Below, piece after piece: positions 45,135 to 54,203 of a DNA stretch of 64,000 bases (position 1 is its first letter; each line of letters opens with the position of its first letter). Source of the stretch: Rheinheimera sp. Lineage in GTDB: Bacteria; Pseudomonadota; Gammaproteobacteria; Enterobacterales; Alteromonadaceae. The notes under the pieces were generated by a model. It was not told where the DNA came from. It saw only the letters and a list, made by a program, of their open reading frames with translations, and did not search any database. The position numbers were made by a program, and so were the translations under genes. The stretch spans positions 10,994-74,993 of the forward strand of contig DMYW01000053.1 in assembly GCA_003482455.1 (NCBI GenBank), in the 5' to 3' direction.

Positions 45135-48100
45135 ACTGGTCGGTGGCCTTGATCCAGCGACCGATCGCCAGCAGCTTGTTGGCGCTGTCGATTGTGTTGC
45201 TTGGAATACTCAGTTGGCGCATGTTGCCGGTCTCGCCGCTGCCGGCGGTCGATTTCCCGATGATTGTGGTGACAGCACAATTACCCGGCGCGAGTCCAGC
45301 GTCGATGGCCGCGACGGTCGCCACGCCACTCGAGCGCGCTTTAGGTTCGATTTCCGGCATTCGGCGCATCAGCTCGGCGTCGAACCAAGGTTCGACCAAT
45401 ATTCGGCTGGAGTTTGAACTCGAGCGCGATGTCGACGACGCCGCCCGCGAAGTGCAAGCGGCGATCAATCAAGTGCGCGCCCAGTTGCCAGCAGGCATGC
45501 CCGGCAACCCGACCTACCGCAAAATGAACCCGTCACAGATGCCGGTGATGGCGTTGGCCTTGTCATCTGATACGGTGGCCATGTCGGAGTTGTACGACAC
45601 GGCATCGACGATCATTGCCCAAAAAATTGCGCAAATTCAGGGCGTTGGCGAAGTGGAGATCTCCGGTTCGTCACTGCCCGCCGTGCGGGTGCAACTCAAT
45701 CCCGGCATGCTCAGCCATTTTGGGGTGGCGCTGGATGAAGTGCGCCAGGCCATCAATAGCGTCAACTCCAATGTGCCGCTTGGCGTGGTCGAACAAGGTG
45801 AAACGCGCTGGCAACTGGCGCTGAGTCAAACGCTGCGCAGCGCCGCGGATTATCAGCAGTTGGTGGTGAAAGTTGTCAACGGCACGCCGATTTATTTAGG
45901 GGATGTGGCGAAGGTGACGGACTCGGTGGAAAACCGCTACAGCTCGGGGTTTCATAACGACAAACCGGCGGTCGTGCTGCAAATTAGCCGGCGTAGCGGC
46001 GCCAACATTGTCGAAACTATCGACCGCATCTATGCGCAAATGCCGCAACTGCAAGCCTTGGTGCCACAAGGCGCAACGCTGGCGGTGACCATGGATCGCT
46101 CACCGGTGATCCGCGCTACCTTGCATGAAGCCGAGATCAGCCTCGCTGTGGCGATTGTGCTGGTGGCTGGCGTGGTGCTGTTGTTCTTGCGCAGTTGGCG
46201 CAGTGCCATGATCCCAGCGTTGACATTGCCCGTGTCGCTGATTGGTGCTTTTAGCGTGATGTGGCTGTTTGGTTTTTCACTGAATAACCTGTCCTTGATG
46301 GCGCTGATTGTCGCTAGTGGTTTAGTGGTCGATGATGCGATTGTGGTGCTGGAAAATACCCGTCGGCACTTAGAGCAAGGCAAGTCGCCATTTGCTGCGG
46401 CGCTGGCAGGTGCGCGTGAAGTCGGTAGCACCTTGGTGGCGATGAACTTGGCCTTGGTGGTGATGTTTTTGTCGATCTTGTTTATGGGCGGCATGGTCGA
46501 ACGTTTATTCCGCGAGTTTTCTATTAGTTTGGTCGGCGCCATGTTGATCTCGCTGTTGGTATCGGTGACTTTAACGCCGGGTTTGTGTGCACGCTTGTTG
46601 CGCCGGCCACAGCTGAGTGTCCACAGTGCGCAAGAAGTGGGTGCGCAACAGGTGGGTGTCCAGAGTTCGCAAGCGCAGGCGGCCGCTATTTGCTCGACCA
46701 AAGTGCCTGCCACCGAGGTGGCGCAAAGTTCGCAGCAGAAGACTGCGCCAGCGGCTGGTTTTGCCCGCTGGCAACAGGCCTATCGCCGCGCGCTGCAGCT
46801 TGGTTTGCAGCATAAAGCTTGGTTACTGGCCTTGATGTTTGGTTTTGCCGGCGGTTCGGTGTGGCTGTTTCAGCAGCTGCCTGGCGGCATGTTGCCGGAC
46901 CAAGACACAGGTCAGCTGAACGGTTTTGTCCGCGGTGATGATGGCTTCTCGTATCAAATGATGCAGCCGAAAATCGACGCCTATCGGCAGTTTTTGTTAA
47001 AAGATCCGGCGATCGCCGATGTCACAGGCGCGTCCGGGGGCACTATGGGCACCAGCAATTCGATGCTGCGGGTGCGGCTAAAACCACTGAGCGAACGGCA
47101 TGAATCGGCGCAAGAAGTGGTCAATCGCATTCGCATGACTGCGCCGAAAATCGCCGGCGGCATGATGTTCTTAAGTGTCGATCAAGACATTCGTTTATCG
47201 TCGCCATTTGCCAGCAGCGACTACGAAGTATTGCTGCGCTCTGGTGAGTTGGATTTGCTGCGCACTTGGAGCAAAAAAGTCGCTGAACGCATGAAAGAAA
47301 TGCCGGAGCTGACGGACGTCAACACCCCAGGTGGTGAAGATACCCAACAAATCGTGCTGAAGATCGACCGCGAAGCGGCACAGCGTTTGGGTATCGATAT
47401 GCGCACCATTGCGACCATGTTGTCCAACTCGTTTTCGCAGCGCCAAGTCGCCACCTTGTACGATGAAATGAACCAATATCGTATCGTGATGGAAGTCACC
47501 CCGGGTTACACGGCGCAGCCAGAAGTGCTCAAGCAACTGATGCTGATTAACAAAGCTGGGCAGCAAGTGCCGTTGTCGGCGATCGCCAGTTATGACTATG
47601 GTTTGGCCAATGACCGCATTCGCCGTGATGCGATGTTTGCCTCGGTCGGCATTGGTTATGCGCTGGCGCCAAACGTCAGCGCGGAGCAAGCGGCGCAGGC
47701 GATTGACCGCATGTTGGCCGAAGTGATGCTACCGACCGCGGTGATCGCCACCAATGGCGAAGATCAGCGCAACGCGGTGTTTTCGCAAGGTGACCAACTC
47801 TGGTTGTTTGTTGGGGTCATAGTCGCAGTGTATTTGCTGCTAGGCATCTTGTACGAAAGCCTGTTGCAGCCACTGACTATTTTATCGACCTTACCCAGTG
47901 CCGCTTTTGGTGCTTTGTTGACCTTGTATTTCACCGCGACGCCGCTGAATTTGATTGCCCAACTCGGCTTGTTTTTGTTGGTGGGGATCTCAATGAAAAA
48001 TGCCATTTTGTTGGTGGACTTTGCGCTAACGGCTGAACGCAGCGGTTTGTCGGCATTCGATGCGGTGCTGCAAGCGGCTGAACAACGGCTGCGGCCGATC

Positions 48101-48307
48101 CTGATGACCAATCTGGCGGCCATGCTCGGCGCGGTACCGCTGCTGATTGGCATGGGTGAAGGCTCAGAACTGCGCCAACCCCTCGGGATCACTATCGTCG
48201 GCGGCCTGCTGGTTTCGCAGTTGTTGACGCTATTTTCAACACCTGCCGTGTATCTGGTATTGAGTCGGTTTCGCCGCAATACGCCGCAATTGGTGCCACA
48301 GATGTAA
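45131..48307 (+). CDS. mdtC: Multidrug RND pump subunit (MdtC type) with a long central linker
   Basis: A 1058-residue RND permease starting MNWSVALIQRPIASSLLALSIV. It shows ISGIRRISSASNQGSTNIRLEF, a proton-relay helix with SGLVVDDAIVVLENTRRH and a C-terminal bundle with GISMKNAILLVDFALTAE. Between the halves (about residues 493-540) lies a Gln/Ala/Ser-rich linker longer than in E. coli MdtC, containing a one-mismatch copy of the window's GTGGGTGTCCAC repeat. It follows mdtB by overlap and ends just before a terminator. No BaeSR-type regulator is adjacent. Confidence 0.9.
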   Translation: MNWSVALIQRPIASSLLALSIVLLGILSWRMLPVSPLPAVDFPMIVVTAQLPGASPASMAATVATPLERALGSISGIRRISSASNQGSTNIRLEFELERDVDDAAREVQAAINQVRAQLPAGMPGNPTYRKMNPSQMPVMALALSSDTVAMSELYDTASTIIAQKIAQIQGVGEVEISGSSLPAVRVQLNPGMLSHFGVALDEVRQAINSVNSNVPLGVVEQGETRWQLALSQTLRSAADYQQLVVKVVNGTPIYLGDVAKVTDSVENRYSSGFHNDKPAVVLQISRRSGANIVETIDRIYAQMPQLQALVPQGATLAVTMDRSPVIRATLHEAEISLAVAIVLVAGVVLLFLRSWRSAMIPALTLPVSLIGAFSVMWLFGFSLNNLSLMALIVASGLVVDDAIVVLENTRRHLEQGKSPFAAALAGAREVGSTLVAMNLALVVMFLSILFMGGMVERLFREFSISLVGAMLISLLVSVTLTPGLCARLLRRPQLSVHSAQEVGAQQVGVQSSQAQAAAICSTKVPATEVAQSSQQKTAPAAGFARWQQAYRRALQLGLQHKAWLLALMFGFAGGSVWLFQQLPGGMLPDQDTGQLNGFVRGDDGFSYQMMQPKIDAYRQFLLKDPAIADVTGASGGTMGTSNSMLRVRLKPLSERHESAQEVVNRIRMTAPKIAGGMMFLSVDQDIRLSSPFASSDYEVLLRSGELDLLRTWSKKVAERMKEMPELTDVNTPGGEDTQQIVLKIDREAAQRLGIDMRTIATMLSNSFSQRQVATLYDEMNQYRIVMEVTPGYTAQPEVLKQLMLINKAGQQVPLSAIASYDYGLANDRIRRDAMFASVGIGYALAPNVSAEQAAQAIDRMLAEVMLPTAVIATNGEDQRNAVFSQGDQLWLFVGVIVAVYLLLGILYESLLQPLTILSTLPSAAFGALLTLYFTATPLNLIAQLGLFLLVGISMKNAILLVDFALTAERSGLSAFDAVLQAAEQRLRPILMTNLAAMLGAVPLLIGMGEGSELRQPLGITIVGGLLVSQLLTLFSTPAVYLVLSRFRRNTPQLVPQM

Positions 48308-48342
48308 CAACTAAGTTGCTGTTTGGCGTTTTTTTGGCAAAG

Positions 48343-48372
48343 ATGGAGCTGATAAGGCTCCATTTTTGTTTT
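48343..48372 (+). terminator. Terminator after mdtC
   Basis: ATGGAGC pairs with GCTCCAT around a seven-base loop, followed by TTTTTGTTTT. It lies between mdtC and the lipoprotein, so the lipoprotein needs its own promoter or relies on readthrough. Confidence 0.88.
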
Positions 48373-48385
48373 GACAGGAAAAATC

Positions 48386-50155
48386 ATGAAAAGACTACTC
48401 GGGCTGTTGGCGTGCGTGCTGTGGTTAAGCGGCTGTGCGTCAGGGATCAAAAACGCGAATTTGAGCAAAACCAGTAAACTAGGTCCGCAGGATGGGATGG
48501 TGGCGATCCAAGTGATCAACAACGCCGAACGGTTATCAGGCTACCACGAGAATTGGACTTCGGTTTATGCCGTCCGTATCGACAACATGAAAGCCTTAAA
48601 AGCAGCAGCGATTGCCAAAGCCAAAGAAAAAGCGAAAGGCCAAGCCATCAACGAAGACAAAGTGGACTGGGATCCTGACATGTATTCCATGGACCCGATT
48701 AGCGCAGGCGCGATCGGCAGTCAGCTGTTTGTCGGCACTATGCCGGCGGGGGAATACATCATTTCATCGTTGTACGCCTATTACACCGACGGCAATATGT
48801 CGAGCTGGGTGTCGATGAAAGTTGGCTACGAAGGCGGAACTTTTGTGGTGAAACCACAAGAATTTGCTAACTTGGGGAGTGTGGTGTTTCAACCGCTAAA
48901 GAGCATCCGTCAGCTCAATTTCTGGTCGCAAAACAACGGTCAACGCGCCTACGTCACGCGTTTACCACAAAACGCTGACTTATTGCCTTTTGTCAAAACT
49001 ATGTACCCGCAAGCCGCAGCGCAACTCAGTGCAACCAGCACTTCGGGTTGGAAAACCGATGAGTTGGACGGATTCCGTGGCGACTTAGCCCAACTAAGTC
49101 GTGACAATGTATTGTTAACCGATGCTGCTGTACAGCATGGTCAGGCAACTTTGTTTGGTAAACTTGGGCAGTTACGCCAATTACACCAAGGGCGCTGGCA
49201 ATCGGTAGATTTGCCAACCAATAGTCAAATTGGCGCTACTTTGCACGCGAGTGACTTTACGTTGGTCGGCGCCGAACAAGGCGAAGTGTTTTTACAAACC
49301 AATACCAACAATAAATGGCAAGTATTGCGCCCTGTGTCGGCAGATGAAGCAGTGATCAGTCTGGTGCAATCGGGCTCAGATTTTTTTGCGCTGACTCGGG
49401 CCAGTAAAGCGGTCAAAGTGTACCGTTTTGCCAAGCCAACTGACAGCTGGCAAGCAGTTGGCAATTTCCCGACCAAAGAAAGCGGTGCCTTCATTCGTTA
49501 TGGCAACGCGTACATGATTGCAATCCTTGGCGGTGTTCGCGTATTTAACGATGTGTTTTTGAACGATTTTGCCAGTGGCACTAGTCAATGGACCACAGGT
49601 AAAACCGATGGTTTAATCCGTTTAGTGGATTTGGGTTCAGGTGTATTACTGGGGCTGGAAAGCAGCAGCTGGGACGGCATTGGCGACACAGTCTATAGCG
49701 CTGACTACGGTAAAACCTGGGTGACATTGGATCGCAGCAGCAGCTTTTGGGTACAAAGTAAATTCGAATTCAGTTTACCGGCGCGTAGCGGCGACAAACT
49801 GGTGTTGATTGATTCAGTCGCTGAAACCACCACTGTCGATGGCAAGCCACAAAAGACCTCATCTTTACGCATTACTAGCAAACCGATCGCCGACATCGCC
49901 CGCAAAGGTGCATGGCAAGCACACGGCAAGGCCATTGCAGGCTGTGAAATCCTGCTGCCGCAAATCTCTGATGCCAAACGTATTTATGCCTTGTGCGAAT
50001 ACGGCAAAGTGGTCAGTACCGCTGACATGGGCCACAACTGGCAAACGGAAATCAACGTCAACATCGAAGGGATGCAGAATAAGCAAGAGCAGTTTCTACT
50101 GAAATTGTTAGAGGACTTGAAAGCGCAAGAGTCGTCGGCTGCAGCTACTGACTAG
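48386..50155 (+). CDS. Asp-box (BNR-like) lipoprotein, copy 1
   Basis: A 589-residue lipoprotein. The start MKRLLGLLACVLWLSGC gives a clear lipobox (L-S-G-C); the ATG five codons upstream is less likely. The mature N-terminus holds a conserved domain (DGMVAIQVINN, then VGTMPAGEYIISSLY) shared with the next gene. From about residue 230 the sequence suits a beta-propeller; Asp-box motifs YSADYGKTW near 435 and TADMGHNW near 550 are visible. Such folds bind sugars or polymers or act as scaffolds; no catalytic site is seen. The tandem paralogue at 50275 indicates a duplication. Confidence 0.78.
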   Translation: MKRLLGLLACVLWLSGCASGIKNANLSKTSKLGPQDGMVAIQVINNAERLSGYHENWTSVYAVRIDNMKALKAAAIAKAKEKAKGQAINEDKVDWDPDMYSMDPISAGAIGSQLFVGTMPAGEYIISSLYAYYTDGNMSSWVSMKVGYEGGTFVVKPQEFANLGSVVFQPLKSIRQLNFWSQNNGQRAYVTRLPQNADLLPFVKTMYPQAAAQLSATSTSGWKTDELDGFRGDLAQLSRDNVLLTDAAVQHGQATLFGKLGQLRQLHQGRWQSVDLPTNSQIGATLHASDFTLVGAEQGEVFLQTNTNNKWQVLRPVSADEAVISLVQSGSDFFALTRASKAVKVYRFAKPTDSWQAVGNFPTKESGAFIRYGNAYMIAILGGVRVFNDVFLNDFASGTSQWTTGKTDGLIRLVDLGSGVLLGLESSSWDGIGDTVYSADYGKTWVTLDRSSSFWVQSKFEFSLPARSGDKLVLIDSVAETTTVDGKPQKTSSLRITSKPIADIARKGAWQAHGKAIAGCEILLPQISDAKRIYALCEYGKVVSTADMGHNWQTEINVNIEGMQNKQEQFLLKLLEDLKAQESSAAATD

Positions 50156-50184
50156 TTATCTCCTTCATTCACTGATCAGCAAGA

Positions 50185-50216
50185 CAGCACCTGCGGGTGC
50201 TGTTTTGTTTTATTTT
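50185..50216 (+). terminator. Terminator between the two tandem lipoproteins
   Basis: CAGCACC pairs with GGTGCTG around a TGCG loop, followed by TTTTGTTTTATTTTT. It separates the transcripts of the two paralogues. Confidence 0.9.
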
Positions 50217-50274
50217 TGTATATTACTGTTACTAAAAAGTGCACAATGCGCGACCAACATAAAAGGTAATCGCA

Positions 50275-51996
50275 ATGTTAAAGCACGTGTTATTGATAGT
50301 GACGATGGGGTTGTTCATTGGTTGTGCCTCAACCAAAACGACCCGAGTCGGCCAATTTGCTAATCTCGAACCACAAGAGGGATTAGTTGCCTTAGAAGTT
50401 ATAAACAATACAGGGTCGTTAACCCGCGATATTCGGCAATGGGATGAAGTGGTGGTGATTCGTGTTGATAACATTGAACAGATCCGCACTGAAGCCATTG
50501 CTTTTGCAAAAAAAATGCATGCTAAGAAAAAGTCAGTGCTGGAATTTGATGAAAACACAGTGATGTGGGATCCGGAAGTTTATCAGCTGCAACCCTTGCC
50601 TACAGGCACGCTATCCACCCAAGTGTTTTTTGGCAAAATGCCTGCTGGTCGTTACATCATTCGACGATTCAGCGGCTCATTTTCTAACTCCAATTACCAA
50701 GCATGGTTTACCAAACCAGTGGAAGAAATGGGCGGCTTTTTTAGTGTAAAACCAAAAACCTTAAGCGATCTGGGAGCTATGGTTTACCAGCCTATGGGCA
50801 GTGCTCATGAGGAAGGTACGTCGTATTCATATGTTGCTCGTTTGCCGCGAGTGCACCAACTCAGTGATTTTGTGCAAGATGCTTATCCCAAACTTGCAGC
50901 ACAATTAACAGGGACGTCGTTCAGTGGCTGGGACACGCATTTCCTTGACCATTTCCGTCAAGATCTGGGTGAGATGAGTCGCCAAAATCCATACATGACA
51001 AAAACACTTAGCTCTGACAGTCAAGGCTCTGGGGCGCTGGTGGGTAAATTGGGGCAAATTAAGCGGGTGCAGCAAGGAAAGTGGTATTCGGATGCAGTAC
51101 CGAGTAATGCTGAGGTCACCAGTATGTTGCAGCTCGACACTCTGCAGCTAGTTGGCACAGAACAAGGCGGGGTTTACCTGAAGACCAATGCAGCGGCCAG
51201 CTGGCAATCACTCAGTCCAATCGCAATGACCGAGAGTGTGATTGGCTTAGTGCACAATGGGCAAAGCTTTTTTGCATTAACCAAAGAAGACAAAGCATTC
51301 AAGATTTACCGTTTTGCACAACCCACAGCGTCGTGGGAACTGCTTAAACGCATGGAGATCCCGAGATCAGCGCCATTGCCTATCATGTTAGTCACGCCAG
51401 CGGGTTTAAATGTGTATGCGCATTATGCCGTGCACCGCTACGACCTTTCGTCCAATCAATGGCGCAGCGAACGGATGAACACATTAAGCAAAATTATTGC
51501 GGTGGGCGAAGGCAAGTGGCTGGCCATCGAAATTGATGCGGGTCATACCTTCTACACTCCTGATTATGGGGTAACTTGGATTAACACTCACAGACCACAA
51601 GCCTTGTTGTTGGGCTCAATGGCCCATGAATACAAATTGCCAACGATACAAGGTGATCGACTGATCTCGATTGAAGGCTTTGCTGACCCAGCTGATTCGA
51701 GTTTGGTACCGAAAATCCTGATCCGTGTAGCCAGTCGACCTATGTCGTTGGTCATGACCGGTGAAAACACGCCATGGCAACAACATGGTCTAGTCAAAGA
51801 AGGCTGTGCCGAATTGCTTGCAGCAATATCGACCCAAGAAAAGCTGTATGCGCGTTGTGAAAATGGCAGTATCGTCAGCTCCAGCACTATGGGGCGAGTG
51901 TGGGAAAATGAAATACGTGTCGATTTAACCAAACTGCTCCAACAATACGAGCAGTTTGTCGATGACCTTAAAGCCGACAACGCCTCAAAACCTTAA
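50275..51996 (+). CDS. Asp-box (BNR-like) lipoprotein, copy 2
   Basis: A 573-residue lipoprotein (MLKHVLLIVTMGLFIGC, lipobox F-I-G-C) paralogous to the preceding one. Shared landmarks are EGLVALEVINN, FGKMPAGRYIIRRF, LVGKLGQIKRVQQGKW (copy 1: LFGKLGQLRQLHQGRW), FALTKEDKAFKIYRFAQP and the Asp-box TPDYGVTW near residue 427; the second Asp-box has decayed to SSTMGRVW. The surrounding DNA is richer in A/T than copy 1, so the two have diverged. Function unknown; secretion to the outer membrane is inferred from the lipobox and a Ser/Thr after the Cys. Confidence 0.78.
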   Translation: MLKHVLLIVTMGLFIGCASTKTTRVGQFANLEPQEGLVALEVINNTGSLTRDIRQWDEVVVIRVDNIEQIRTEAIAFAKKMHAKKKSVLEFDENTVMWDPEVYQLQPLPTGTLSTQVFFGKMPAGRYIIRRFSGSFSNSNYQAWFTKPVEEMGGFFSVKPKTLSDLGAMVYQPMGSAHEEGTSYSYVARLPRVHQLSDFVQDAYPKLAAQLTGTSFSGWDTHFLDHFRQDLGEMSRQNPYMTKTLSSDSQGSGALVGKLGQIKRVQQGKWYSDAVPSNAEVTSMLQLDTLQLVGTEQGGVYLKTNAAASWQSLSPIAMTESVIGLVHNGQSFFALTKEDKAFKIYRFAQPTASWELLKRMEIPRSAPLPIMLVTPAGLNVYAHYAVHRYDLSSNQWRSERMNTLSKIIAVGEGKWLAIEIDAGHTFYTPDYGVTWINTHRPQALLLGSMAHEYKLPTIQGDRLISIEGFADPADSSLVPKILIRVASRPMSLVMTGENTPWQQHGLVKEGCAELLAAISTQEKLYARCENGSIVSSSTMGRVWENEIRVDLTKLLQQYEQFVDDLKADNASKP

Positions 51997-52056
51997 CCTA
52001 GCTTTAGCTCAACATGGCAAGTCGAGATAAATTTCAGACTTGCCGATAACTCCCGA

Positions 52057-52086
52057 TACAAAAGGCACCGCAAGGTGCCTTTTGTA
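52057..52086. terminator. Strong hairpin terminator after the second lipoprotein
   Basis: TACAAAAGGCACC pairs perfectly with GGTGCCTTTTGTA around a GCAA loop, a 13-base stem with A and T arms. It can act in both directions. Confidence 0.85.
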
Positions 52087-52181
52087 ATTGGGCGTCGCCA
52101 ATCGTATGCATTACGGAAACACTTGTTGTTTGGGTGAAGCCTCGGCATGCTGGACTCACTAATCCGTATAAGGTGAGATTT

Positions 52182-53036
52182 ATGATGCGTGTATGGCAGT
52201 GTTTGGTAGGCGTAGTTTGTTGTGTGCTCGCTAGTTGCGGGCCGAAGGCTCCACCTGCGCATACCGCAAGCGTCAATGTGCAAATTTTGCCGGCGTTGAG
52301 TATGCAGCAGTTGCAGCGCGAGCGCATTATTCGGTTGTATCTGCCGCCAAGTTACGCCACCAGCGAGCGGCGTTATCCAGTGTTGTATATGCACGACGGC
52401 CAGAATTTGTTTGATGCCGCCACCGGCTACGCTGGTGAGTGGCAGGTGGACGAAACGCTGGACAAACTCGCCGCCGCCGGCAAGCTGGAAGTGATTGTTG
52501 TGGGCATCGACAATGGCGGCGAGCTGCGCAATCAAGAGTTAGTGCCTTATACCCATCCAGACATCACCAACAGTGAAGGTGATGCTTATTTAAAATTTAT
52601 TGTCGATGAGCTCAAACCTTACATCGACAGCCACTACCGCACTTTGTCTGATCGCGACCATACCGGCTTGATGGGCAGTTCGCTCGGCGGTCTGATCACA
52701 CACCATGCCGGCCAGCATTACAGCCAAGTGTTTGGTCGTTTGGGGGTGTTGTCGCCGTCGTATTGGGTGGCTGGCGACAGTAGCAGCGCGCCATTCCAAT
52801 CCCGCTTGTATTCGCCGGGAGTGGCTGCACAATCGCGTTGGTTTGTTAGCATGGGCAGCAAAGAAGGCGGAGCTATGGTCCCCGACTTTCAACAAGTCAC
52901 AGCGCAACTTGCCAAAACCTTACCTGCCGACAGCCAGCTAGCGACGCGGTTAGTTGAAGGCGCCGATCACAATGAAGCTGCCTGGGCTGCGTTGATGGAG
53001 CCAGCGCTGCTGTTTTTGTTTAGCGACACGCCTTAA
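52182..53036 (+). CDS. Lipoprotein esterase (PF00756, esterase D/enterochelin-esterase-like)
   Basis: A 284-residue lipoprotein. Starting MMRVWQCLVGVVCC after AAGGTGAG, it has a lipobox L-A-S-C. The catalytic domain shows RIIRLYLPPSY, then YPVLYMHDGQNLFD near residue 77 and the nucleophile Ser in LMGSSLGGLITHH near residue 170, with GADHNEAAWA near 260 supplying the His. These match predicted esterases that hydrolyse siderophore or short-chain esters. The longer frame upstream adds no useful feature. Substrate unknown. Confidence 0.87.
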   Translation: MMRVWQCLVGVVCCVLASCGPKAPPAHTASVNVQILPALSMQQLQRERIIRLYLPPSYATSERRYPVLYMHDGQNLFDAATGYAGEWQVDETLDKLAAAGKLEVIVVGIDNGGELRNQELVPYTHPDITNSEGDAYLKFIVDELKPYIDSHYRTLSDRDHTGLMGSSLGGLITHHAGQHYSQVFGRLGVLSPSYWVAGDSSSAPFQSRLYSPGVAAQSRWFVSMGSKEGGAMVPDFQQVTAQLAKTLPADSQLATRLVEGADHNEAAWAALMEPALLFLFSDTP

Positions 53037-53041
53037 GCGGC

Positions 53042-53087
53042 AACTCGCGAGTTCGCTCGACAGACGCCTTAGTTAATAAAGGCGTCT
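53042..53087. other. Palindrome and hairpin between esterase and hypothetical gene
   Basis: AACTCGCGAGTT (53042-53053) is a perfect 12-base palindrome. AGACGCCTT (53062-53070) then pairs with AAGGCGTCT (53079-53087); the second arm lies inside the last codons of the minus-strand gene at 53069. There is no T tract. They may act as a convergent transcript-end structure. Confidence 0.5.
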
Positions 53088-53602
53088 GGGGCATTCACTG
53101 GGCATGCTTCAATGGGTTCAGCGTGGTTAGCCTTTTCGCTGTACATCCAACATTCGTCATACACCGAACAATAACAAGTATTGATTTCGACTTTGTCGGC
53201 CAGTTCATACATGGCTCTGGCATTGTCGGGACTTTTCAGTACAAAGCCGGCCAGTATCTGATTGGCGGTAATGGTGTTGCCAACTAACTGCGATTGTTCG
53301 ATATTTTTTACCGTCCCCGGTAAATGCTGGCTGAGTTCTTGCCACGTTTTTATCGGTTTGCCAGCAAATTTAACCTGCATATATTCAAGTTTGGCGGGAC
53401 CTGTGCCGCGGTTCATGGCTAAATATGAAAAACCTGTGTCGTTGTAGCTCATGCCGACAATTAAATTCGGCCACAGCGACGCGCGTGCGTATTGGCGGTT
53501 GGTCATGGCTGAATGGATGCTCGCTGCTGCCGTGACGAGGCTGACCAGCAAGGCGGACAACGCGATGATCATGTCTGGGCGTTTGAAGCTGATGTGTTCC
53601 AT
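53069..53602 (-). CDS. Hypothetical membrane-anchored protein
   Basis: A 177-residue protein with one N-terminal membrane helix (about residues 11-32) and a mostly periplasmic body. The C-terminus has a cysteine-rich motif (NTCYCSVYDECW near residue 140, then EACP near 166) that could bind metal or form disulfides. An AGGAA site precedes the ATG. No family is recognised. Confidence 0.65.
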   Translation of the reverse strand: MEHISFKRPDMIIALSALLVSLVTAAASIHSAMTNRQYARASLWPNLIVGMSYNDTGFSYLAMNRGTGPAKLEYMQVKFAGKPIKTWQELSQHLPGTVKNIEQSQLVGNTITANQILAGFVLKSPDNARAMYELADKVEINTCYCSVYDECWMYSEKANHAEPIEACPVNAPDAFIN

Positions 53603-53909
53603 GTGGGTTCCTTTTTATAGCGGTTAAAGTCACCTTGGGTTGCTCTCTAGTGGGGGCATTCACAACAAGGCTGAGCGGTTGCTTTTGAGTGTTAGGGTGC
53701 CGCAAACGTCTCATACTCGCCAAATATCGAATTGTAACCGGATGTGCACTGCGGACTCTGGCTCGACTGTGGACACCCACTCGAATTTGTTTGGGGCATA
53801 CGCATGCCGCCTTGTTGAATTTACCAGCAGTCGGTGTGCCGCAGGCTGTTGAGCCTATGTATTGGCTGGTATGCTTTGCACCGTTTCAAAATCCAAAGAG
53901 GTAAATGCG
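53603..53909. other. 307-base intergenic region upstream of zapA
   Basis: No gene is supported; the open frames here lack a usable ribosome site and conserved features. The region holds one copy of the GTGGACACCCAC repeat (53769-53780) and, just before zapA, TGGTATGCT at 53867-53875, which reads as an extended -10 promoter element. A similar TGGTATGCT lies at 62909, ahead of the reductase gene. Confidence 0.6.
53769..53780 (+). repeat. Single copy of the GTGGACACCCAC repeat core
   Basis: The exact 12-base core also found at 57234-57279 (reverse orientation, two copies) and 63884-63994 (forward, three full copies and one partial). It is followed by TCGAAT, a variant of the CCCGAAC/CCCCAAC that follows the rmlD copies. 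It contains the inverted arms GTGG and CCAC. Confidence 0.75.
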
Positions 53910-54173
53910 ATGCACGGCAAGACCCACAGCAGCATCGATTTAGTGTTGGACGTAGCAGGACGGGATTACAAACTACGCACTGCACAACAACACGCGGCAG
54001 GTCTTCAAGAAGCGGCGCAGCATTTGAATGACAAAATCAAAGCGGTGCGTCAGCGTGGTCGTAACTTAAGTAACGAACAAGCCGCCGTGCTGGCAGCGCT
54101 CGAGCTCAGTTATGATTTATTAATTGAACGTGAAATGCTGGCACAACAATTGGCTGCAGTGCGCGGTGGTTGA
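53910..54173 (+). CDS. zapA: Cell-division protein ZapA-like
   Basis: An 87-residue ZapA-family protein with IDLVLDVAGRDYKLRTA near residue 9, a helix to about 45 and a long C-terminal coiled coil (about 45-85, with VLAALELSYDLLIEREMLAQQL). ZapA bundles FtsZ filaments at the division site. An AAAGAGGT site precedes ATG 53910. It stands alone: the 6S RNA gene that often follows zapA is not here, and the convergent GTPase gene ends 30 bases downstream. Confidence 0.83.
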   Translation: MHGKTHSSIDLVLDVAGRDYKLRTAQQHAAGLQEAAQHLNDKIKAVRQRGRNLSNEQAAVLAALELSYDLLIEREMLAQQLAAVRGG

Positions 54174-54203
54174 ACCTGCGCCGCGACCACAGCGACACCA
54201 CAT

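Noticed and set aside
53640..53852. A 70-residue plus-strand frame upstream of zapA
   Set aside because: No ribosome site, no recognisable sequence, and it crosses the GTGGACACCCAC repeat; most likely chance.
54174..54203. 6S RNA gene after zapA
   Set aside because: In many gammaproteobacteria ssrS follows zapA, but only 30 bases separate zapA from the convergent GTPase gene.
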